The position numbers and the translations under genes were made by a program. The notes beneath the pieces are model-generated. The model was not told the DNA's origin and did no database searches. It was given only the letters and a program-made list of their open reading frames with translations. Below, in pieces: positions 14,622-23,908 of a stretch of DNA of 56,119 nt. Position 1 is the stretch's first letter, and every line of letters begins with the position of its first letter. Where the stretch lies: assembly GCF_001659685.2 (NCBI RefSeq), contig NZ_LXYE02000061.1, forward strand, positions 1 through 56,119. The letters are read 5' to 3'. This stretch comes from Labilibacter marinus (GTDB taxonomy: Bacteria; Bacteroidota; Bacteroidia; Bacteroidales; Marinilabiliaceae).

Positions 14622-17540
14622 ATGAATCCAGATAACACCTTGAATCAATTATCTTCCTTGTTAAAAGGGGAAGTATCTGTTAAAGATTTAGATCGCGCTC
14701 AGCACGCAACCGATGCTTCTGCTTATCGCGAAAAGCCTTTGGGAGTCGTGTGGCCTAGAGATAATGCCGATCTTCATCTAATTCTGGATTTTGCTTATAA
14801 AAATAAAATAGAATTAATTCCCAGAGGTGCTGGTACGTCATTAGCCGGACAAGTTGTTGGTAGTGGCTTGGTAGTTAACATGTCAAAGTACATGAACAAC
14901 ATTCTGGAATTGAATGTGGACGAAAAGTGGGTGATGGTTGAGCCTGGTGTGGTATTAGATGAGTTAAACAAATATCTGGCTCCACATGGTTTATTCTTTG
15001 GCCCTGAAACATCAACTTCAAATCGCTGTACTTTAGGTGGAATGGTGGGTAATAACTCCTGTGGTTCTCACTCGTTGGTTTATGGTAGTACAAGAGACCA
15101 TCTTTTAGAGGTACATGGATATTTAGCTAATGGAGATGAGGTTGTTTTTAAAGAGATTCAGAATTGGGAGTTTGATAAAAAATGCCAGCAGGAAGGGCTA
15201 GAAGGTGATATTTACCGAGAAATAAAAGACATCTTATCTAAACCTGAACATATTGCTGAGATTGATAAAGAATATCCGCATAAAAGCATACATCGAAGAA
15301 ATACAGGTTATGCCTTAGATTATTTAGCCGAAATGGTTCCGTTTAAAGAAGATGGTGATCATTTTAATATGTGTAAATTAATTGCAGGCTCAGAAGGAAC
15401 TTTAATGGTGGCTAACAAAATGAAGCTAAATTTGGTTTCAGTCCCACCAAAACACGAAGCGCTTATTTGTGTTCATTTTAATAGTCTCGAAGAGTCTTTA
15501 CAAGCCAATATAGCAGCGCTGAAACATTCGCCCAGAGCAGTTGAATTAATTGACGATAAAATAATTGATTTAGCAGGACAAAGTACAGCTCAGCAAAGCA
15601 ATCGTTTTTTTATATCGGGTAAACCCCAAGCTCTATTGGTGATTGAGTTTGCAGATAACTCTTCAGTTGCGTTGGAAGAAAAGATTCATCAACTGATTAA
15701 TGATTTTAAAGAGCAGAATCTAGGCTATGATTATCCCATTGTAGAATCGGAAAATATAAAAAGAGTTTGGGCACTCCGTAAAGCAGGATTAGGTGTTTTA
15801 TCCAATATGAAAGGGGATGACTTACCCGTTGCTGTGATTGAAGATACGGCTTTAAGACCTGAAGATTTGCCTGCTTTTTCAAAAGATATAAAGGACCTTT
15901 TGGGTGGGTTTAGTAAGGACTGTGTGTTTTATGCACACGTTGGAAGTGGTGAGTTACACCTGCGTCCGGTATTGAATTTAAAAGACCCTCAAGATGTAAT
16001 CATATTTAGGAAAATTGCCAAGGAAACAGCAGCCATTGTAAAAAAATATGATGGCTCGTTAAGTGGAGAACATGGTGATGGTAGATTGCGCGGAGAGTTT
16101 ATTCCGCTCATGGTGGGTGATTTAAATTATAAATTAATATTACGTGTTAAAAAGGTATTCGATCCAGAGGGACTTTTAAACCCTGAAAAGATTGTTAATA
16201 CCCCACAAATGAATACTTCCTTAAGGTATCGACAAGCGAATCCTTTGAAGAAGATAAATACCGTTTATAGCTGGCGCGATACAGAAGGGATTGTTCGTGC
16301 AACGGAAAAATGCTCGGGTTCGGGAGATTGTTTAAAATCGGAAGTCATTGGCGGAACCATGTGCCCTAGTTACATGGCAACTAAAGATGAAAAGCATACC
16401 ACACGAGGAAGAGCTAATATACTGAGAGAATATTTCACAGGAACCTTAGATTCGGATAATTTATATTTAGAGGATATTAATGAAGCGCTTAGTTTGTGCT
16501 TATCATGTAAGGCCTGTAAATCGGAGTGTCCTTCAGGGGTTGATGTAGCCAAATTAAAGGGTGAGTTTTTACAACATTATTATAGCCAAAAGGGAGTTCC
16601 TCCTAAAGCGATGATGATTGCGTATATGCCCGCTATAAATAAGTTGTTTTCAGTTTTTCCTTGGTTATACAATGGACTAACTCATGCGCCATGGATTAAA
16701 CGTATTGTGCCTAAAATGATGGGGTTTAATGCTTCTCGCTCTATTCCAAAGATGAATAATATTTCTTTGAAGACATGGGCTAAGTGGCATAAAAAATCAG
16801 CAGCCAAGCAAAAAACAGTATATCTTTTTGCGGATGAATTCACTAATTATTTAGATAGTGATACGGGTATAAAAGCTATTCTTTTGCTAGAGCAGTTAGG
16901 GTACCGAGTTGTGATTCCTGAACACTTGAGTAGTGGACGAACCTATATTTCGAAAGGGCTGATTAAAAAAGCTAAAAAAATTGCTAACCGAAACATAGAA
17001 CTGTTGGCACCCATGGTTTCATCTTTAAGTCCTATTGTTGGTATTGAACCTTCGGCTATTTTAACCTTCAGAGATGAGTATATAAACTTGGCAAAGGATG
17101 AGTTGTTAAGCGAGGCGCAGAAAATTAGGAAATGTACCTATACCATTGAAGAGTTTTTGGCCAATGAGATGAATAAGGGAAGGATTAAAAAGGAGCAGTT
17201 TACCAAGGAAGAGCGAAATATTAAATTTCATGGACACTGTTATCAAAAAGCCTTGTCTAACACAAAATACATAAGGCAAGCTTTATCTTTTCCAGAGAAT
17301 TATCACGCTGAGGAAATAGATTCGGGTTGTTGTGGTATGGCAGGTTCATTTGGTTACGAAAGCGATACTTACGCCATCTCCATGAAAATTGCTGAAATGA
17401 AGTTGCTTCCTGCGGTCAGAGAAACAGAAGAGAGTACTTATATTGCTGCTTCTGGTACTTCGTGTAGACATCAAATTAAAGATGGTACAGGAAGAACGGC
17501 AAAGCATCCTGTAGATATTTTATTTGAAGCTTTGGCTTAA
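14622..17540 (+). CDS. Fused FAD-linked oxidase and Fe-S protein (D-lactate dehydrogenase type)
   Basis: Protein of 972 aa joining a glycolate oxidase GlcD-like flavoprotein with a GlpC/LldE-like iron-sulfur part. The PCMH FAD-binding domain (about 35-275) contains IPRGAGTSLAGQVVGSGLV and GGMVGNNSCGSHSLVYG. The FAD-linked oxidase C-terminal domain follows, with SGEHGDGRLRGEF near 485. Two cysteine clusters (from Cys564, and CLSCKACKSECP near 627) bind Fe-S centres. Two CCG-type motifs (HGHCYQKAL near 872 and SGCCGMAGSFG near 903) close the protein. It probably oxidises D-lactate or a related 2-hydroxyacid and passes electrons to quinone. The substrate is not fixed by sequence; D-2-hydroxyglutarate is an alternative. 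Confidence 0.88.
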   Translation: MNPDNTLNQLSSLLKGEVSVKDLDRAQHATDASAYREKPLGVVWPRDNADLHLILDFAYKNKIELIPRGAGTSLAGQVVGSGLVVNMSKYMNNILELNVDEKWVMVEPGVVLDELNKYLAPHGLFFGPETSTSNRCTLGGMVGNNSCGSHSLVYGSTRDHLLEVHGYLANGDEVVFKEIQNWEFDKKCQQEGLEGDIYREIKDILSKPEHIAEIDKEYPHKSIHRRNTGYALDYLAEMVPFKEDGDHFNMCKLIAGSEGTLMVANKMKLNLVSVPPKHEALICVHFNSLEESLQANIAALKHSPRAVELIDDKIIDLAGQSTAQQSNRFFISGKPQALLVIEFADNSSVALEEKIHQLINDFKEQNLGYDYPIVESENIKRVWALRKAGLGVLSNMKGDDLPVAVIEDTALRPEDLPAFSKDIKDLLGGFSKDCVFYAHVGSGELHLRPVLNLKDPQDVIIFRKIAKETAAIVKKYDGSLSGEHGDGRLRGEFIPLMVGDLNYKLILRVKKVFDPEGLLNPEKIVNTPQMNTSLRYRQANPLKKINTVYSWRDTEGIVRATEKCSGSGDCLKSEVIGGTMCPSYMATKDEKHTTRGRANILREYFTGTLDSDNLYLEDINEALSLCLSCKACKSECPSGVDVAKLKGEFLQHYYSQKGVPPKAMMIAYMPAINKLFSVFPWLYNGLTHAPWIKRIVPKMMGFNASRSIPKMNNISLKTWAKWHKKSAAKQKTVYLFADEFTNYLDSDTGIKAILLLEQLGYRVVIPEHLSSGRTYISKGLIKKAKKIANRNIELLAPMVSSLSPIVGIEPSAILTFRDEYINLAKDELLSEAQKIRKCTYTIEEFLANEMNKGRIKKEQFTKEERNIKFHGHCYQKALSNTKYIRQALSFPENYHAEEIDSGCCGMAGSFGYESDTYAISMKIAEMKLLPAVRETEESTYIAASGTSCRHQIKDGTGRTAKHPVDILFEALA

Positions 17541-17548
17541 ATGGGTCG

Positions 17549-18985
17549 TTAATCTTCAACAGGCTTGAACGGTATGTTGATGTAAAATGTAGAGCCTATT
17601 CCTACACTAGAAACTAACTCAATAGAGCCGCCTAGTAACTGCGTATTTTCCTGAACGATGGCAAGTCCAAGACCCAGCCCTCCGTTTAGTTTAGACTTTT
17701 CAGGATCTGCTTGTTGAAATTTTTTAAAGATATTGTTTTGGTCTTCGTCTTTGATGCCAATGCCCGTATCTCTAACAAAAAATTGCAAAGTTTGCTGCTT
17801 GTCAATAATTTTGTAGCCAAACTTAATAGAGCCTTTATCCGTGAATCGGATGGCATTTTCAATCAGACAAGTCAGTATTTTATAGATCTTAATTTCGTCA
17901 ATCCAAACCCTGCTAGCATCATCATCAAGTTCTGTTTCTAAAGATAGCATTAGAGGTTTGTGGTTGAGTGTATTGCTAAATAAGGTGTGTATTTCATTAA
18001 GTTTGTTATTCAAGAATACACGCGACTCAAAAACCTTAACTTGTTTAGTGCCAAGCTTCGATATTTCAATGATGTTATCAATGATAAGGAGAAGTTGATT
18101 GCTGTTATTCTGAATCGTTTCGATATACGACCTCTTGATATCTTCCTCTATATCTTCCATATCTAAAAGTTGAGCAAATCCAATAATACCGTTCATTGGC
18201 GTGCGCACCTCATGCGACATGTTATTTAGGAATTCAGTTTTTAGTCGGTCACTTTCTTCAGCTTTGTTCTTTGCTATCTCTAGGTCTAAGTTCGTTTGTA
18301 CTAATGCTTCAGTAGTAGCTAAAAGTTCTTCGTTAGTGGCCCGTGCTTCTTCTTCCGAGCATAACAACTCCTTATTTTTTTCTTCTTTTTCAACCAGTTC
18401 GTTATTGGCTTTATTTATAGTAGAATCAATAAATTTACTGGTGTAATACATAATTAATGCAACACTTGTTAGTATGAGTGTGTGGTTCAGGTATGCATTA
18501 GTGAATAATGGTTGGTCGTTTGGTTGTAACTGGATGGCTAAATAATATATTCGAGAAGTAGTTATAAAAGTAAGTATGGAATTGATCAGTATTATGGGGC
18601 GTGAGGCATATAATACATTAAATACGATATATCCTAAAACAGAAACTTGGCCAAGTGCAAACTTATAAGTTACATCAATCTCTGGCTGAATAATATTCAT
18701 GAAAATAAGCAGAGAGATAACCGAAGTAAGGCTAAAGAAGTTTCCGGCAATCTGAATTCCTTTATTTTTTAATACAAATAGTGAGATAACTAAGATTGTT
18801 AAGGCCGAGGAATTGGACCAATAGGTAATCGAAAGGTTATCGTGTTTTTGAAATACGTTGGATAATATACCAATGGAGAGTATGACTATGCCTATAAAAC
18901 ATAGCTTTATGAACAGTTTGGTTTTTAACTCAGAAAAATAATCTGAATCCTGGTTAGGATGAAAAAACAAAAGAATATTTTTCAT
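17549..18985 (-). CDS. Orphan membrane histidine kinase with six-helix sensor
   Basis: Protein of 478 aa. Residues about 25-180 carry six hydrophobic helices, such as LCFIGIVILSIGILSNVF, SVISLLIFMNII and LILTSVALIMYYTSKF. A coiled coil (about 185-240) leads to HisKA with phospho-acceptor His258 in NMSHEVRTPMNG. The HATPase domain shows IENAIRFT (N box), VRDTGIGIKD (G1) and GGLGLGLAIVQ (G2). It has no receiver or large periplasmic domain, so it probably senses a membrane or intramembrane cue. No response regulator is adjacent; the nearest one in the window is the REC-PAS protein at 42156. It is convergent with the lactate dehydrogenase-like gene, 8 bp from its stop codon. Confidence 0.92.
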   Translation of the reverse strand: MKNILLFFHPNQDSDYFSELKTKLFIKLCFIGIVILSIGILSNVFQKHDNLSITYWSNSSALTILVISLFVLKNKGIQIAGNFFSLTSVISLLIFMNIIQPEIDVTYKFALGQVSVLGYIVFNVLYASRPIILINSILTFITTSRIYYLAIQLQPNDQPLFTNAYLNHTLILTSVALIMYYTSKFIDSTINKANNELVEKEEKNKELLCSEEEARATNEELLATTEALVQTNLDLEIAKNKAEESDRLKTEFLNNMSHEVRTPMNGIIGFAQLLDMEDIEEDIKRSYIETIQNNSNQLLLIIDNIIEISKLGTKQVKVFESRVFLNNKLNEIHTLFSNTLNHKPLMLSLETELDDDASRVWIDEIKIYKILTCLIENAIRFTDKGSIKFGYKIIDKQQTLQFFVRDTGIGIKDEDQNNIFKKFQQADPEKSKLNGGLGLGLAIVQENTQLLGGSIELVSSVGIGSTFYINIPFKPVED

Positions 18986-19143
18986 TTATGGCATTAGGTG
19001 TATATGATTTGTTTTCCAATTGTATTTTAATAACTAAATTCAATCTAAGGAGATAGAATTTAGTTATCAAGTTGCCATGTACGACAATAAAAAGGAAAAG
19101 TTTCTGTCTGCTAATAAATGAATGAAAAGAAGATGATGAATGA

Positions 19144-19965
19144 TTATTTTAATCGAGACAACTCTTTTTTAATATTTGATTTTTCCTTTTTGATACGCGC
19201 TATTTCTTTAAGTACAAATGATATTTCGTATCCATCGCTAATCGCTTCTTTGTCAAATTTCTCCATTACAATGTAGTAATGCTTTTTACCTATAAACTGT
19301 ACTTTTAATGGCTTAGAAGTGTTTTGCGCAATAAAGTCTATAATACCATTGTCGTTATTGTTTTTGTAATTAACAACTTCCCAATAAGTACCTTGATCTT
19401 CAAATTTTCTATTGTCAAAACCATCTTCAGGAATCTGCTCACTAGTAACCGATTGATCCTTATGATATACCTTTATTTTATTATGGTAGATGTAGTTCTT
19501 GCCAGAATATCTACTTGAGATATAGAAGTTACCTTCCATGTCCAGATGGGCACGCAAGTATGTTCTACTGTATGAGTTTTGTGGTTTCTGGCGTTTGTGA
19601 ATAAGTACTTCTTTTTTACCGTAATCGTTGCTTACAATAAAGTTTTTCATCAGTACTTTTAGTTCCTCTTCTTTCTTCACCAAAGCACTATCAAAGAATA
19701 CTAAGTTTCTTTCTTGTTCTCCAATTTTAATGGTTCGCATCAAGTCCTCAGCACGGGTTACAAACTCAATTTCTTTCGGAAAATTTTCTATGATGGAGTC
19801 TAATGCCACCTTAGCATCATTATATTTTTCTTGATTAAAAAGGTCATTTGCCTTTTCAAATTTCTCTTTGGCAATTTCTTCAGGTGTAGGTCCGCATGCT
19901 AATAAAAGTGCTGATAAGAATAATACCCAGATTGATTTATTTATAGTTTTATTTAGTGCGAACAT
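19144..19965 (-). CDS. Lipoprotein with N-terminal TPR-like and C-terminal coiled-coil segments
   Basis: Protein of 273 aa. SPII signal with lipobox LLAC (Cys24). Residues 34-70 (KFEKANDLFNQEKYNDAKVA, then LDSIIENFP) look like a single TPR unit. The middle (about 110-245) is a beta-rich region resembling a binding domain for an envelope component. The last 30 residues (EIARIKKEKSNIKKELSRLK) form a short basic coiled coil. I recognise no family. It is a single gene with its own space on either side and is presumably anchored in the outer or inner membrane facing the periplasm. Confidence 0.8.
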   Translation of the reverse strand: MFALNKTINKSIWVLFLSALLLACGPTPEEIAKEKFEKANDLFNQEKYNDAKVALDSIIENFPKEIEFVTRAEDLMRTIKIGEQERNLVFFDSALVKKEEELKVLMKNFIVSNDYGKKEVLIHKRQKPQNSYSRTYLRAHLDMEGNFYISSRYSGKNYIYHNKIKVYHKDQSVTSEQIPEDGFDNRKFEDQGTYWEVVNYKNNNDNGIIDFIAQNTSKPLKVQFIGKKHYYIVMEKFDKEAISDGYEISFVLKEIARIKKEKSNIKKELSRLK

Positions 19966-20020
19966 GTGATAAGTTATTAAGACCGTTTTTAATGTGTTGC
20001 TATAATTAGCAAAAATAAAA

Positions 20021-20043
20021 AAACCGACAATAAATGTCGGTTT
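20021..20043 (-). terminator. Terminator of ssb-like gene
   Basis: AAACCGACA and TGTCGGTTT form a perfect 9-bp stem. Read on the minus strand it is followed by a T run (TTTTTTTATTTTT), 25 nt after the ssb stop. Confidence 0.85.
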
Positions 20044-20067
20044 TTAGATCACTAAGTTTGAAAGGTA

Positions 20068-20388
20068 TTAGTTTAAAAATTCAAAATCCTTAACGGTAAC
20101 ATTAAGTGACGATTGAATTTCACCTTCTTTGGTTTTATATCCAGAGCTACTAGGTTCTCCTTCAATTAATACTTTTTTTCCTTTTTTAATGTAATCAGCA
20201 AATTTTGTATCGCTGTCTTTACCACGCCAAATGGATGCTCGTATCCATTCTGTTTTTTCTACTTTTTCACCTTTTGAGTTTTTGTAGTTTTTAGAAACAG
20301 CCACATCAAAATTAATTACCTTACCATTGCTGGTTTCCGTTACAGTGGCGTCATTTCCCACATTTCCGCTTAAAATTAGTTTTAACAT
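20068..20388 (-). CDS. ssb: Short single-stranded DNA-binding protein without acidic tail
   Basis: Protein of 106 aa that forms one OB fold: LILSGNVGNDATV, VINFDVAVSKNY, KTEWIRASIWRG, KKGKKVLIEGEPSS and LNVTVKDFEFL match the SSB core. It ends right after the OB fold (FEFLN), with no linker and no acidic DDDIPF-type tip, the partner-docking tail found in the main chromosomal SSB. It is therefore probably an accessory SSB paralogue, and the replicative ssb should lie elsewhere. It is transcribed downstream of rlmN with 71 bp between, and a terminator follows. Confidence 0.88.
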   Translation of the reverse strand: MLKLILSGNVGNDATVTETSNGKVINFDVAVSKNYKNSKGEKVEKTEWIRASIWRGKDSDTKFADYIKKGKKVLIEGEPSSSGYKTKEGEIQSSLNVTVKDFEFLN

Positions 20389-20459
20389 ATCTTTATAATT
20401 GTTTGATTAACATTATATCTAAGATAGTCATATTTAACTAAATATCCAGCTAACGCCGA

Positions 20460-21503
20460 TTAAAAATCTTTCTCTTTATCTTCGTTAAGTAATTTTTTGG
20501 TACTTAATAAACCACAAGCAGCATAAATATCTTCGCCTCTCGATTTTCGAATAGTGGTAATAATACCTTTCTTTTCCAGCACCTCTTTAAACTTTTCCAT
20601 GGTAGGATGAGATGACCCGCGAAGAGGAGTATCTGGTATCGGGTGAAACTTAATTAAGTTTACACGTGATTTTAATCCAGAAATTAATTTTACCAATTCT
20701 TTAGCATGTTGAACAGAGTCGTTAACACCTTCGAACATAATGTACTCAAATGAAATTCTACGTTGTCTACCAAAATCATATTCCTTAAGTATATCAATAA
20801 TTAATTCGATAGGATAAACATTTTCAATCGGCATTAATTCTTTACGCTGCTCGTTTAACGGTGTATGTAAGCTAATGGCTAAATGGCAGTCACTCTCTTC
20901 AATAAATCGACGCATGGCAGGCGCTACGCCAATAGTAGATACGTTTACTCTTCTTGGGCTCCAGGCAAATCCCCACTCAGCAGTAATAATTTCTAAGCTT
21001 TTTAAAACTTCCTCTATGTTATCCATAGGTTCGCCCATACCCATATAAACTAAATTAGTCAGTTCATCACTTTCAGATATGCTAACCATCTGGTTTAATA
21101 TTTCCCCCGCAGTTAGGTTTTGCTGAAAGCCTTGTTTACCTGTCATGCAGAATAAGCAACCCATTTTACAACCAACTTGCGAACTTACGCAAAGTGTTTT
21201 TCTAGTTTCGGAAGGTATATAGGCAGCTTCAATAAACTGTTTTGTTTTGGTATGGAAAAGATATTTTTTTGTGCCATCAACCGACTCTTGAACATTTTCA
21301 AAATTTCTTAACCCAATGTTATACTTTTGATTCAGTATATCTCTATTTTTTTTAGAGATATTATTCATATCATCAATTTGGGTTACTTTTTTTTGGTACA
21401 GCCAGTGCGCAAGTTGTTTTGCTATAAAGCCAGGAAAACCTAGTTCTTTAACTAATGCTTGAAGTTCTTTTAGGGTTTTGCCAAATAATGCCTCTTTTTC
21501 CAT
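20460..21503 (-). CDS. rlmN: 23S rRNA/tRNA adenine-C2 methyltransferase RlmN
   Basis: Radical-SAM methylase of 347 aa that modifies A2503 of 23S rRNA and A37 of some tRNAs. The cluster motif CKMGCLFCMTGKQGF (CxxxCxxC) is intact. The downstream SAM-binding GMGEPMDN and the catalytic C-terminal cysteine in AACGLL are present, and so is the N-terminal accessory domain (FPGFIAKQLAHWLY). The length matches the family. A TACCTTTG box lies 40 nt upstream of the ATG, and the ssb-like gene follows on the same strand. Confidence 0.97.
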   Translation of the reverse strand: MEKEALFGKTLKELQALVKELGFPGFIAKQLAHWLYQKKVTQIDDMNNISKKNRDILNQKYNIGLRNFENVQESVDGTKKYLFHTKTKQFIEAAYIPSETRKTLCVSSQVGCKMGCLFCMTGKQGFQQNLTAGEILNQMVSISESDELTNLVYMGMGEPMDNIEEVLKSLEIITAEWGFAWSPRRVNVSTIGVAPAMRRFIEESDCHLAISLHTPLNEQRKELMPIENVYPIELIIDILKEYDFGRQRRISFEYIMFEGVNDSVQHAKELVKLISGLKSRVNLIKFHPIPDTPLRGSSHPTMEKFKEVLEKKGIITTIRKSRGEDIYAACGLLSTKKLLNEDKEKDF

Positions 21504-21542
21504 ATTTTGCTTTCTGTTTGTTGCAGCTTATTTAATAAGGTG

Positions 21543-21550
21543 CAAAGGTA
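21543..21550 (-). promoter_or_regulatory. -7 element of rlmN
   Basis: The minus strand reads TACCTTTG (TAnnTTTG), 40 nt upstream of ATG 21503, giving a leader of about 30 nt. No TTTG -33 box is evident. Confidence 0.45.
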
Positions 21551-21727
21551 GTATTTCTTTTATTTTTGAAGTTAATTTGTTGTTTAGTTCAAGAGCTTGG
21601 TATGACCAAGGTAAATTTATTGGGTACTTAGGTTATCGCAGCTTCGATTTATATAAGCGAATCAACGTATGAAACCCCTGAAGTCTATAAATGTTTATAA
21701 CCCTTGATTCGAATTGTTAATAGAGAT

Positions 21728-22126
21728 ATGAAAAGGTTCACTAAAGAAATAAATATTAGGTATTTCGATATCGACATGAATAATCATGTAAATAACTCGG
21801 TGTATTTTACTTATATGGAAAATGCCAGAACGGAGTTATTAATGGATGATTTTTTAGCTGCCAAGAAAGATGGGTTGACCTTTGTGGTATCGGAAACATC
21901 ATGTAAATATTATAAGCCTATTAGGTTGGGAGATAGTATTATATGTGAAATGGTTTTTACCTTAAAGAGGAAGGTTCAGTTCTTGGTTACTTATACTTTT
22001 AAAGATAAAACAACACAAGAAATTTTTGCGGAAGGAGATACCATGGTTGTGATGATTAATGAGTCTAAAAATCGCCCCGTTGCTGTACCGCAGGCTTTTA
22101 TCAATAGTTATGTGAATGTAGATTAA
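21728..22126 (+). CDS. Acyl-CoA thioesterase, hotdog (YbgC/4HBT-like)
   Basis: Protein of 132 aa from ATG 21728 (an in-frame TTG at 21704 is possible). The 4HBT motif YFDIDMNNHVNNSVYFTYME contains the catalytic Asp in the DxxNHVNN context of this group. The fold continues through SCKYYKPIRLGDSII and the central strands to TMVVMINE. It probably hydrolyses short- or medium-chain acyl-CoA or acyl-ACP; chain preference cannot be read. Its 3' end overlaps the flavoprotein gene on the other strand by 4 bp. Confidence 0.88.
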   Translation: MKRFTKEINIRYFDIDMNNHVNNSVYFTYMENARTELLMDDFLAAKKDGLTFVVSETSCKYYKPIRLGDSIICEMVFTLKRKVQFLVTYTFKDKTTQEIFAEGDTMVVMINESKNRPVAVPQAFINSYVNVD

Positions 22127-22785
22127 AAGTATATTTCTGCCATTATATTTTCAAACGCTACCCCCTTTGATAGGATTATATCTCGAACGTCTACTACCAT
22201 CTCAGGATTACCGCAGAGGTAAAATTTGGTGTTTTGGGGTAATGATTCTTGAGATTTGAGCCAATTGCTTAGTCGCCCTTCTATAATACCCTCTCCTTTT
22301 TCTTTGGTGCAAAACCGTAGGTAGTCACTTTTAAGTTGGTTACTAATGTCATCCTGAAACAAGAAGTTATCTATTGTTCGGGAACCATGCAGTAGTTTTT
22401 GCGGTAGTTCGCTTCCTGATTCCATCATAGAAATAAAAGGTGCAATTCCAGTTCCTGTAGCTATCCACCATTCTTTATCTTGCGATGGTATAAATTTCCC
22501 AAAAGGTTTAGAAACGTATACAGTATCTCCCTTTTCTACCTGAGAAAGCGGAGGAGTGAGCTTCCCATCTGGTTTAACATCAAATAAAATTCTCATATAT
22601 GATGCTTTATTACTGCTGGCTATACTGTATAATCTAGGGTCGTTTTCTTTATTCAAAGTAAGAGCTACTACCTGCCCAGGAGTAAAGTCAAACTTTCTCG
22701 TAAAATTAACTGTGAAATATCCAGGTGTAATTTCAGTGATAGATTCAATTTTATGAGCAAAAAGTTCTTTGCGTTTTCTTGTCAT
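22123..22785 (-). CDS. Ferredoxin-NADP reductase-like flavoprotein
   Basis: Protein of 220 aa. The FAD-binding barrel (1-100) includes FTPGQVVALTL and the FAD-contact motif DPRLYSIASS (RxYS). The NAD(P) domain begins at ATGTGIAPFISMM (GTGIAP, about 112-120) and ends with FYLCGNPEMVVDV (CGNP), then AEIYF at the C-terminus, where terminal aromatics usually stack on FAD. It has no fused ferredoxin or oxygenase domain. It most likely moves electrons between NAD(P)H and ferredoxin or flavodoxin, which would suit PFL and radical-SAM chemistry in an anaerobe. The partner is not shown by context. Confidence 0.9.
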   Translation of the reverse strand: MTRKRKELFAHKIESITEITPGYFTVNFTRKFDFTPGQVVALTLNKENDPRLYSIASSNKASYMRILFDVKPDGKLTPPLSQVEKGDTVYVSKPFGKFIPSQDKEWWIATGTGIAPFISMMESGSELPQKLLHGSRTIDNFLFQDDISNQLKSDYLRFCTKEKGEGIIEGRLSNWLKSQESLPQNTKFYLCGNPEMVVDVRDIILSKGVAFENIMAEIYF

Positions 22786-22812
22786 GGTAATTATTTTGAA
22801 CTCAAAACGTAG

Positions 22813-22843
22813 AAAAGCCGCACTTTGTTTAAAGGCGGCTTTT
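22813..22843 (-). terminator. Hairpin between the SRPBCC gene and the flavoprotein gene
   Basis: AAAAGCCGC pairs with GCGGCTTTT (9 bp). On the minus strand it lies 49 nt after the SRPBCC-gene stop and ends in a short T run, so it most likely terminates that gene. Confidence 0.6.
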
Positions 22844-22891
22844 ATCTTTGTTTATAGTATATGTACTAATACTTCTGGGGCAATCAATAAA

Positions 22892-23908
22892 TTATTCGTT
22901 TATCGGTAAATAAACCTCAGTCACCCATTTTCTCGAATCTGTTTCCTCCATTGGGTTGGTAAGGTATAATTCGTATGGTGGTATTTTTTTGCTTTCGTTT
23001 AATTTGTAGGTTCTCGAATAAGTCATTCCTGCAGCCCAGGCGTTGCCAATGTGTTCGTAATCTCCTGTAAATCTAATCTTTAACGCTTTTATGGCTGGCG
23101 AGATGTCTCCATAATAAGGTTTAGCAATGCCCGTGGTATCTTTTACTGGTATTGCTGTGGTATAATCGCAATTACCCTTAATTAAATCAAAATCATGATA
23201 AACTGTTAGTGCTTTGTTGTATTGAATGTTGTTGGTAGCAGCATATTCATGTAACTTATTAAAAGAATTTTTCATGTTGTCACCCACTTCATCCATGTTA
23301 CAAGCCGTTCTTTCTCCCATGTATTTGATTTCTTCGGCATCAACAATTCCAATAATTTCAACCTTAGAAGCAACGTAACCTTTTTCGGCCAATTCTTTCA
23401 TCATCTTAAGACCTCTTTCGTAATCCATCCCAATCATAGGCTCCATCATTTCAGCCATAAATCTTACTATAAATGGCATTTCGCCTTTCATACCCCAGGT
23501 TACTTCGGTGGTTGAGTCGTTAATATTGCTGAATTCCCAGTAAACAAATGACGATGATTCCATCGGTTCTTTAAATACAATATCCTGATCAATTGATTTT
23601 CCATCCACAATTTTAACATGTTTCATTTCTCCAGAACCAACTAATTCACCTGTCCAAGCATAGGTGTCACCTACCTTTTTACCATTTCCAGAAATATTAA
23701 CTTCAGCTTCAGGCTCCATGCATAGCCATGGCGACCATGTTTTCCATTGGTTAAAATCTTGTACCAGGTTAAAAACTTCGGCGTTTGGTTTGTTGATGGT
23801 AATGGATCTTTTAACATCATACGATCCATCAAGTGTAGCTAGCCATATAGCAGCAGACCCAAGAGCAACGATCAATACTACAACTATAGTAATTAAAAAC
23901 TTTTTCAT
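22892..23908 (-). CDS. Membrane-anchored SRPBCC plus GyrI-like effector-binding protein
   Basis: Protein of 338 aa from ATG 23908, which begins MKKFLITIVVVLIVALG, a hydrophobic anchor or uncleaved signal. An in-frame ATG at 23977 would place 23 non-signal residues before it and is less likely. Residues 30-180 form an SRPBCC/START-like ligand pocket (DVKRSITINKPNAEVFNLVQ, then WSPWLCMEPE, then STTEVTWGMKGEMP). Residues about 185-338 resemble the GyrI/AraC effector-binding fold (VEIIGIVDAEEIKYMGERTA, then YPLYLTNP-like end with EVYLPI). Both domains bind small hydrophobic ligands or drugs. The role could be sequestration or sensing at the membrane; none is proven. Confidence 0.8.
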   Translation of the reverse strand: MKKFLITIVVVLIVALGSAAIWLATLDGSYDVKRSITINKPNAEVFNLVQDFNQWKTWSPWLCMEPEAEVNISGNGKKVGDTYAWTGELVGSGEMKHVKIVDGKSIDQDIVFKEPMESSSFVYWEFSNINDSTTEVTWGMKGEMPFIVRFMAEMMEPMIGMDYERGLKMMKELAEKGYVASKVEIIGIVDAEEIKYMGERTACNMDEVGDNMKNSFNKLHEYAATNNIQYNKALTVYHDFDLIKGNCDYTTAIPVKDTTGIAKPYYGDISPAIKALKIRFTGDYEHIGNAWAAGMTYSRTYKLNESKKIPPYELYLTNPMEETDSRKWVTEVYLPINE

